Positions 55,901 through 64,000 of a DNA stretch of 64,000 nucleotides are shown here, in pieces. Position numbers and translations under genes: made by a program. Source of the DNA: Tilletiopsis washingtonensis. Its lineage: Eukaryota; Basidiomycota; Exobasidiomycetes; Entylomatales. The DNA lies in NCBI RefSeq assembly GCF_003144115.1, contig NW_020312014.1, positions 474,717 to 538,716 on the forward strand, read 5' to 3'. The first letter of the stretch is position 1. Each line of letters begins with the position of its first letter. The notes beneath the pieces were generated by a model, which saw only the letters and a program-made list of their open reading frames with translations, made no database searches and had not been told where the DNA came from.

Positions 55901-58900
55901 AGTTGTAAAGCTCGGCGTCGTCGGCAAAGTCCTGCGGGCAGCGCTGCGCCCACGTGTGCAGGAGCGAGATGACGCCGATGCGGATGCGCGTAGCGATGTC
56001 CCAGTCGACGGGCTCGGTGCGAGTGGCAGCGACGTCGCCGCGCGACCACGACGGGAAGGGGCTCGAGGAGCGGTGCTGCATCGGCAGCGCCATCTCGCGG
56101 CTGGCATTGATGGCAGCCGAAAAGCGCTTGACGAGAAAGTCGAAGAGCACCAGCGGCGCGCAGATGCGCCGGAACGTCGCCAGAAAGACACTGCGGAATG
56201 CGGCCACGTCCATCGTGAGGCGGGCGCGCCGCACCGGGCTCAGCGGCGCCTCTCCCTGGTCGTCTGACGTATTTGCAGACAGGTGCTGCACGCCCATGAC
56301 CAGAACGTCGACTATAGCGCAGACAGGTCAGCAGAGTACATGCGCGGGTCGCGCACTCTTGTACATACCGAGACGCTCTAGCGTGGCCGCCTTGACTACC
56401 ACGTGCAGCGGCGCTGCGGCTACCTCGACCATCGAGCTGCGGTTCGACGCCGGCAGACTGGATCGCTTCGACGCCTGCGACAGCGGGCGCGAGCCTCTAC
56501 TCATCTCCTGCGAGAAGCGCTTGTTCGTCATGGGCGAAGACGGCAGGCTCAGCGACGCCTCCGGCACGACGCCGAGCACCAGCTCGGCGCCGATGCGGAT
56601 GTACATCTCGTCAGAGCCTCCCAGCGTCTGGGCGGAAGACCACTCGGCAATGCCCGCGAACGGCAGCGAGCGCGAGACGCGTGCGCCCGGCGGGAACGTG
56701 CGCGACCGCACGAGCGAGGCACCCATCAGGGGCGAACCGGCAAGCGCCGGTCGGGGCTGCGGCGTACGTTGGGTGATGGTGCTGTCGGGTGTGTTTGTCG
56801 CGCTGCCGCCGCCGAGACGGGGCCACTTGCCGGCATCGCTGCGACGCGTGCTTGCGCCGCCGGAGATGAGCGAGCAGATGCGCTCGCGCTCGACGAGCGA
56901 CAGATTCGGCAGCGGCTCGGAGAAGATGAGCGGCGCGATGGCGCAGGCACCGGTGACTTGCGTCAGCGGCGGGCGCCAACGCAGATCCAGGTGGCCCAGA
57001 CTGCGAGGCTCAGCCTGCAGCGACACCGGCAGGTACCTGGCCAGATCGCTCTCGCCCTCCTGCGTTGAAGGCCTGCCAACGCTGCCCTGGATGCCGAGCT
57101 CCATGAGGCTCTGCAGCGCCCGCTGGTACTCGGGCAGCGCAGGGCGGACGCCAGGATAGACGCGCGTGGCGGGCGTGGCCATGCGTGCTGTCCAGGCTCG
57201 CACGAGAGCTTCTCCTCGCTCGGCCACGCGAGTGGCATCGGCAAAGTGCAGTTGCTGCGCCGCGACCCGCGTGGTGCTGCCGCCGACGAGCGCATTGCCG
57301 AGGAACGGCAGCACTTCCACAGGCTGCCCATCCAGGGTCTTGACGAGGTCCATCTTGCCTGCACTGGCGAAATTCGCGCCCAGAATCAGCGGAGAGATGG
57401 CCGTGTCGCGGGCAAGGCTGCCGTCGGTCCAGCCGAGCTTGGCAAGCTGCGGCGCCCAGATCTTGCTGATAATGTTGCGGTCGTTGAGTGCGACGTAGCG
57501 CCACGTCTGGTCCAGCCGCGCCACCGGCCGCGAGCAAAGCGCAGCACAGACAGCAGCCCAGCCAGCGAGGTCGCCGTAGCTGAGCAGGAAGGACGCGACG
57601 GCGATCCAGTGCCGCACGAGCGCGGCACGCTGCCGCGGCGCGCCAGACGACAGCTCTGAGCGCCGCACCGAGGTCGGTCGGCTGTCGGCGTCCTCGAGAA
57701 TCTGGTCCAGCACGAGCCTCGTGATCATGTGCGGGCTTGTCGCATCGAAACTGAGCAGCGCCATCGAAGCCGGCGCAGCCTGCTTGTGCGCAGCAAGACG
57801 GCCGAGCGAGAGCGGCGCCGTCAGCAGTGCGCGCGACCGGTCGGCGTGAAACACCTGAATCTGCTGGGCGATCTCGCTGGGGTCAAGCTTCAGCAGCGCA
57901 CCGGCGCGGAACCGGTGACGAGCCAGCTCGATTAGGTCGCCAGACGAAGCGCGCTCGCGGATGCTGGCGAGCCAGTCTGGCGCGTCGGCTGAGGTCGACA
58001 CACCCTCGGCTTGCTCGCGCACGCTCTTCTCGAGGGCAGCGCGGGCGTCCGAACCTGCGGGCCACGTGTCGCGGACCAGGCTCTCGAGCAGCTCGATGAT
58101 GCTCGCCTTGTCTGCCGAGTCAACGACGTAGTCTGCTGGCCGCGCTTCGATCAGCGCAGCGACGCGCGAGCGCACGGCCGCTTGGAATTGCGCAAGCTCA
58201 GCGTCTCGCGCATCTGTGAGCGGCGCGCCCTGCAGCATGTCGCCCCGCGTCAGCGACAGCGCCTCGACGGCCCACTTCTGCAGCGCCACGAGCAGCGAGA
58301 GCAGAGGGCGCCCGCTGCTCGTCATGGCGACCAGCGCGGCGTTGACGAAGAGGACGACGTCGCCAGCTGCGCTGTCGCTGCTTGGCGAGGCGGCATCCGG
58401 TGCTACAGCCGCGGCGGCAGCTGGCCGTTGGGTAGCAAACACGAGCTCGTGCGCCAGGCTCTCGGGCGAGCCGCTGAGGATGCGAGCGGCCCAGGTGCCT
58501 GGCGGCTCTGCGCTCTCGACCAAGACGAGATCGTGGTGCTTGTCCGGTGCGGCCCAAGGCAGCGGTCCGCGTGGCTGCGCAATTCGCGCTGCTACAGAAT
58601 TCGGCGCTGAGGTGGCATCTGTTGTGCCGAGCGAGCGGTCAGTCGTGACAGAGACGGATGCGCCGGTGCTGTCGCCGCGCCGTGGAGGCGGACGATAGCC
58701 TGCGGGCGGCGAGGGTCCCGAGCCTGCCGAGCCGCCGCCACGCTGGCCGCCCGAGGTTGCTGCCAGCAGCTCCTGCGTGCCCAGGCTGCGCTTGATGGCG
58801 TCGGCGTCGGCGCCCAGGTCGCGCGCATACTGCGCTGCAGTCGCCTTTGACGTCGAGCCGGCCGGCAGCTCGCCGCGCACCACGGATGCAGGGAACAGCG

Positions 58901-60413
58901 CCTTGACCTCATCGGAGGCGCTGCTCGGCGGCTTGAAGAAGCACAGCTGGCCGTCGCGCAGCTGCACCTTGTACGCCTTCCAGCCCTTGCTGATGTCCTT
59001 CTCGCGCTCCTTGCCCTTGTCGTGGCCGTCGGCCAGCTGCGCCAGCGAGAGCGTCACGTTGGTGTTGCGGCTCAGGAAGCCCTGGTACTGCACGCCCGGC
59101 GGCAGCGGCCTTGGCTCTGCCGGAGTTGCGGCAGCCGCTCGCGCCTGCTGCAGCTGCTCCTGCGAGATCAGCGAGTCCTTGGGCGAAGACGAGAGCTTCG
59201 AGCCGCGCCGCTGGTGCCGCGTCGGGACCGCCATGAGCTTCTGCGGCTGTCCGCCCTGCGCCCAGGCGGAGCTCTGCGGCGTCGAGCTGAAGGGGATCAT
59301 GCCGGCGGTGCTGCTGGGCCCGCCCGATGCTGATGCTGCATTCGGCGGAGCGCCGGCGTTCCAGCGCGGCGGCGCGATGCCGGGCGTGCCCGGCTGGCTC
59401 GTGCGCCCGGCCATCGTGCCGACATCGCTCGGGCGGCCCCAGTCCGGCGCAGGCACGCCGTGCTCGGCCCACGTGCCGTCTGGCCGCTGCCGGCTCTGAC
59501 CCGCAGGCTGGGCGCGCGAAGACGACCCCGGCGCGGCGCCGAGACCCGTGCTGGGTCCAAAGGTCGGCGTCGTCGGCTGCGAGAGATCGTCGACGCTGCG
59601 CGAGAAGCCAATGTGCGGGCTCGGCGAGCGCAGGAAGTTGACGTCCTCGCTCGCCGACACCTTGCCCGACGAGCCCGCCGAGGGCGGCGACATGAGCGCC
59701 GGCCGCCCGGGCAGCGGCGGCAGGTCGACGGGCAGCGTGTTTGGCGAGGGAAACTCGGGCCGCGACGAGAGGTCGGACTGGCTCTTACTGAACTGCGCAT
59801 AGCTGCCGCCGCCCTCGGCGCGCATGCCGAGCGACTTGCCGAGCGGGCTGTGCGAGAAGATGCCGCGGCCAGACTGGCCCGAGGCGCCGCCGCCGCTGGC
59901 GCCTGCTGCGGCATTGCGCGTCATGCTGGCGTTGGAGACCTTGCGGTCGCGGTGCCCGCCAAAGAAGCTGCGCTTCGTCGGGCTCGACAGCGCCGGCTCG
60001 TCGTGGCTCACGCTGGGCCGCCCGGGCGCGGGGTAGCGGCCAAAGTCGCTCACGCTCGAGCGATCGATGGAGAAGCCCTGGTAGAAGCCCGACGAGGCGT
60101 TCGACGACGAGTTGGAGGGCACGCGCGCGCGGCCCGAGCCGGCCTGGCGCGGGTACGAGTGTGCGCCCTCGGGCTCCTCGGCCTGGCTGGCGAGCGACGA
60201 CATGGAGGGCGAGGGGTTGATGTTTGTCGCGCCGGCCGACGAGCTCATGTTGCTGCTGCTGCTCGCCGAGCTGGAGAAGGCCTTGGCCTTGGAGAAGAGA
60301 AAGTTGAGCGCCGACTGGCTGCGGCCGATGCCGCCGCCGCCCGAGGCGCTGCCGCTGCTGCCGGCGCCGGCATGCTGCGGCGCCTGCGTGGAGGATGCGT
60401 GCGGCGGCGGCAT
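52917..60413 (-). CDS. BEM2: Bem2-type multidomain RhoGAP with PH and RasGEF-like domains
   Basis: Rho GTPase-activating protein for polarity and bud emergence. Five exons: 60413-56369, 56311-55351, 55293-54092, 54032-53931, 53875-52917, giving 2,422 aa (yeast Bem2 is about 2,170). Residues 1-440 are disordered and Ser/Gly/Pro-rich. A PH-like domain (about 445-550) starts YQGFLSRNTNVTLSLAQL and has GWKAYKVQLRDGQLCFFKPP. A RasGEF-like domain (about 820-1140) shows SEIAQQIQVFHADRSRAL and RHWIAVASFLLSYGDLAGWA. A RasGEF-N-like segment (from about 1350) reads AAFRSVFLATFRRICAPLVL and IRIGVISLLHTWAQRCPQDF. A C-terminal PH follows (HVFHLSSADGDNHLFQAP, AAEWFSELEKAAKQY). The RhoGAP then has the Arg finger in EQGIYRISGAK, with QWFRDLPEPAVPFAFYN and NLMAPHNIGLVFGTSLLNP. 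An out-of-frame ATG lies five bases upstream of the chosen start. Confidence 0.88.
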
Positions 60414-62284
60414 GGCATGGAGATGCACCTAGCGAAGTGCCCGAGGCGGCGGCACCGCAGGAGTGGCCTGCTCGGCTGCGTGGGCCTGCTAGGCTGCGTG
60501 CTGCGAGAGGGGCAGAGCACGGCCGTCGGAGCAGGAGAGCGGCGGCGGTGCGGTGCGCGTATGTGCGGTGCGGGGCAGCAGCGAGGCCACGGCCGGCAGC
60601 GGCGCTCGGGCGAGGAGAAGGGGATGCGAGAGCGAGCAGAAGGAGGTGAGAGTCGAGAGAGCGTCCGAGGCCGGTGGTGACCTCACGTCGGGGCTGCGTG
60701 CGCCGGGCAGCGGGCAAGGCAAGGCAAGGCAGGTGCTCAGCCAGGCGCAGCGTCGCACAAGCGCGCACGGCGCATGCACGGGCACGGCCCGGCGGCGCAG
60801 CACAGCAGGGCACGGCAGCAGCGCAAGCTCGCGCACGCCCTGCAGCGGCAGAGGCAGCGGCACCATGCACGCCGCCCGCCGACGCGTCTTGTGCGTCTCG
60901 ACGCGCGGCGGGAGCAACGAAACAGCGGCGAGAGGGGCTGCGAGGGCAGCGAGGCACGGCAGCACAACGACAGGCACACCGCCCTCTTCCCCTCCTCGCA
61001 GCCGCGTGCCGTCTCCGCGGGACCTCGCTCCCGATGCCGTGACGGGCGCAGGCCGCGAGACGAGGTGCGAGCTGCACCCTGCATGCTGGACGGCCGTGCA
61101 GAGCGGCTCGCAGAGACCGAGCCGCCCGCGGAACAGCTGCGCCATCACGCCGACGGGCCGTGCTCGCGAGGGCGCCGTCTCGTGCTGGACGTCCGACCCG
61201 GTGCTTCGGCACCTCCGCGAAGCTGCTGCTGCTGTGAGCCTCGCTGCGTGAAGGCGGTGACGCTTTGTGACCCCTCTGCAGACGGCTCCGGCGCACCAGC
61301 GGCGTCACCGAGGCACTTTACTTGCAGATCATGCCCTTTAGCGCGGCGAGGGGTGGTCTGGATGCTGCCCTCTCGCGCCGCCGCCTCCGACGGCCAAGGA
61401 CATGGCGCCACGGCGCGCCTCCTGTGCTGGCGTCATGCTGCTGCGCCTTTGAAGCTCCCCTCTGCATCGCTGGCTCGTCCTCGCTCAGCATCCTGCGCAG
61501 GGTTCCGCCGCAGTTCCGACACACGCTGGCCCCGTATGCCGCAGCGAGCCGTGCGAGCCCATGCTGCTCACACGTGCCGCGGCCCGCTCGCTCGGCGGCC
61601 CACGCGGTCGCGCCTCGTGCCGCATGCAGGGGCTGCCGGCTGATCGACGGCCGAGCGCAGCCGCAGCGCAAGTCTCCGGGGGCCAGAGCTTTGTCACCAG
61701 GAGCAGCAGCGCCGCAGCAGCTGCACCTAGATGAACAAGAATGCCGTCCCAGAGGCAGGACCCTGTGCTTGTTGGCGGACCGCCGGGCTGTGGCGTACGG
61801 GGCCGCATTCCAGGTGCACTCTCTCACGCCTGCGCTTGCTCCCAGCAGTACGCGCCCGCACATCTCTCAGCTGCTCAAGCTCGTGACCACGCTCGGTCCC
61901 GAGGTCCGCTGCAGGATGCAGGACCAGCTGGCACCGCAGCCTGCGAGGTGCCGGCGCTGCGGCGGTGGGATGTGCGGCGCGCAGCGGCATCGCTGACTCC
62001 GCGGCGCGGCGCGCGCAGCGGGAAGAATGCACGCGCCGCAGCGGGCAGCAGTCACACCTTCGACGCAGAGGCTTTGGGATTGTAACTCATTGAACTGTGC
62101 AACCATCGGAAGAGGAGAGATATCGTGGGTGCAGACGAGGTGCAAGGAGAAGCAGAGCTGGGTGAAAGGGCAGCAGCAGGAGACAGAATTACAGGCGCGC
62201 GACGCGAGACGCGCGCGGTAAGGATAGGAGACCGACATTCGCAAGACGACGTGACTGCGGTTCGGCGACGAGCAGCTAAGCAGC
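60414..62284. other. Gap between the BEM2-type and MFS genes
   Basis: About 1.9 kb holding the BEM2 promoter and the MFS 3' end. Open frames on both strands are Arg/Ala/Cys/Ser-rich with no domain. No RNA gene is recognised. Confidence 0.4.
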
Positions 62285-63957
62285 TTAAAGTGCCGACTTG
62301 CCCTGGCTCTCGATACGAAGAGTGAGCATGAGGAGAGCGCAGACGATGAAGAGCGCGCCACTGGTGTAGAGCGGAGCGTTGATGTTCGACGCCCCGCCGT
62401 AGATGTTGATGATCGGAGCCTGCAGAAGACGTCCCCGAGTCAGCCAATGAACAGGATGAGCTCAGAAACAGCGTACGCACCATGAGGCCGAACACACGGT
62501 TCAAACTTTTGTAGTTAAAAGGGTCAGGGTTAGCAGGGTGCGAGGCGGGAGGGGTGGGAGGGGTACATACCTGGACGCGATGCCGTCTCCGGTGCCACGG
62601 ACGGGTGCCGGGAAGCTCTCGGGCGTGTATGCGTAGAGCACGCCGTACATGATGTTCTGGAAGAGCGCCTCGAGGCAGAGGAACGTGAGGAAGGCGCCGG
62701 TGTTGGGCGCAGCCGTGGAGACAAAGACGAAGACGCCGGTGAGCAGCGTGCCAATTGCCATTGCACCACGGCGACCCGAGCGCGGGATGTCGACCATGAA
62801 CGCGGCGATGATCGAGCCGGGCACACCGCAGATGGAGATGTCTGTGCAGAGAGTGTGTGTCAGAGGAGATCGCTGTGCTGTGCGCGCTGCAGCGGGACTC
62901 ACAGGCGTACTGCGAGTAGACCGTGTTGACGTCGCTTGCACCCGTCGTCGTGCCGCGGCGCTCGAGGAAGAGCGGCAGGAAGGCGTTGTACAGCGGGTAG
63001 GCGAGGCCGATGAACGCCCAGAGGATGAAGATGATCGACGTGTTGTACGCGACCTTGGGGCTGCTGAAGAGCGGGCGCACGAGGCGAAGGTCGGGCTTGA
63101 ACGTCGAGGGACGGATGCGGCGCATGGCGTTGAAGAGCTGCTTAGGCATGTCGACGATGCCAGCAAGGCCGCGCTTCTCGTGGGCCACGACCTCGTTGTT
63201 GGCGTCCATCGACTCGTCCTCGCCCGCGGCGGAGCGCAGAATGGCAACCGAGAGGATGTCGTCATCCAGCGGGCGGCCGTTGCGCGCGGCAATCTCCTTG
63301 ACGACGGCGACAGCCTCGGCGTCGCGGCCCTCGGAGAGGAGGAACTTGGGCGACTCGGGCAGCTGGAAGATGGCGAAGCGCGCAAAGAACATGGCAAACG
63401 TCACGGCGCCGAGCGTGTAGAACGTGTAGCGCCAGCCGGCGTTGTTGCCGACGCACGGGCCGAACTCGGCAATGTTGCTGTTGTCGCCCTCGCACGAGTA
63501 GTTGGCAATGAAGGCCCAGGCGATGAGCGAGGCAAAGAGCTGGCCGAGCGACCAGAAGACGGAGAGCAGCGTGAGCAGGTACTGCTTGTTGCCGGGGATG
63601 AACTCGAGGAAGAGCATGCCGTCGACGGGCAGGTTGCCGCCGAGGCCGACTCCGAGCGCGGCGAGCAGGCCGCCGAGGCCGACGTAGCTGGGCGCGGCGC
63701 CGGCGGCGATGCCGAACACACCGGCGAGGAAGAGCGTGGCGTTGAAGGCCGGGCGGCGGCCGATGATGTCGGCGAGCACGCCCCAGCCGGCGGCGCCGAT
63801 GATGAGGCCGACGTAGAGGCCAAACGTCATCCACGACACGGGCGTGCTGCTGCCGAACTCGGCGCGCACACGCGGCAGGATGATGGCGACGCCCTGCAGC
63901 CACATGTTGTCGACGAACCAGCCGAAGCCCGACAAAAGGAAGAGCTGCCACTGGAAC
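62285..63957 (-). CDS. MFS transporter, SP/SV2-like, 5' end beyond the window
   Basis: Twelve-helix major facilitator of the sugar-porter-like/general-substrate type; substrate unknown. Visible exons on the minus strand: 63957-62903, 62841-62571, 62505-62481 (25 bases) and 62419-62285. The first exon begins after an acceptor (CCTAG), so one or more 5' exons lie outside. The sequence enters with FQWQLFLLSGFGWFVDNMWL, and loop 2-3 has WGVLADIIGRRPAF. ALGVGLGGNLPVDGMLFLEF and FQLPESPKFLLSEGRDAEA (PESPR-type motif) follow. The second half has VPGSIIAAFMVDIPRSGRRG and YTPESFPAPVRGTGDGIASR, then SLNRVFGLM and APIINIYGG. An extracellular loop with two Cys (NYSCEGDNSNIAEFGPCVGN) may be disulfide-bonded. 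It ends ESQGKSAL. Confidence 0.85.
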
Positions 63958-64000
63958 CTAGGTGCGGAGGGGTCAGCGAGGGCTTGCTGGCGGAGGGATC

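Noticed and set aside
60416-60418. Upstream ATG of the BEM2-type gene as the true start
   Set aside because: It is out of frame with the long coding exon and overlaps the in-frame ATG at 60413 by spacing of five bases. The downstream ATG has G at -3.
61318-61996. Overlapping open frames on both strands between the BEM2-type and MFS genes
   Set aside because: No domain, no splice-supported extension, and composition typical of noncoding GC-rich sequence.
62506-62570. Telomere-like GGGTTAG sequence near the MFS gene
   Set aside because: It is a single copy inside an intron, where its complement CTAAC serves as the branch site. It is not a telomere repeat array.

Overview
The window is nuclear DNA from a GC-rich fungus, most likely a basidiomycete and plausibly of the Ustilaginomycotina. 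Nearly every gene is broken by short introns (mostly about 45-150 bases) with GTGAGT/GTGCGT-type donors and a CTGAC/CTAAC branch sequence shortly before the acceptor AG. Gene content is fungal: an eisosome Pil1/Lsp1 protein, a Bem2-type RhoGAP, a STRIPAK SIKE-type subunit, a GPR1/FUN34-type acetate transporter and a multidomain polyketide synthase. I found no transposon, rRNA, tRNA or CRISPR.

Layout. 1-9.7 kb: the 5' part of MCD4 (GPI anchor synthesis, -), an RMND1/Mrx10-type mitochondrial protein (+), RPB9 (-) and TFB3 (+) back to back, then ALG3 (-). 9.7-19.3 kb: DPH1 (+), HID1 (+), ILV5 (-, 14 exons with three microexons) and a small unknown lysine/arginine-rich protein (-). 19.9-28.9 kb: CTF4/MCL1 (+), a PIL1-type eisosome protein (+) and an FAD monooxygenase (-). 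31.7-43.5 kb: one large reducing polyketide synthase (+, 2,581 aa) followed by an acetate-transporter-family protein (+). 43.6-64 kb: a SIKE/FGFR1OP2-type protein (-), RCL1 (+), NHX1 (-), YPT1 (+), a 2,422-aa BEM2-type protein (-) and an MFS transporter cut by the right edge (-).

Most of the window is housekeeping, arranged in divergent and tail-to-tail pairs with tight spacing. The exception is about 27-43.5 kb. There an FAD monooxygenase and a reducing PKS are transcribed away from each other across a 2.8-kb gap, and an acetate-transporter-family gene follows the PKS. I read this as a possible three-gene polyketide locus set among housekeeping genes; this is inference from proximity. The PKS reads as KS-AT-DH-CMeT-(degenerate ER)-KR-ACP-TE, so one protein could assemble, C-methylate, partly reduce and release its own product.

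Exon boundaries were read by eye from splice consensus, reading-frame continuity and family alignment known from memory. All complete models close in frame except RPB9, whose last exon is unresolved. MCD4 and the MFS gene run off the window ends.
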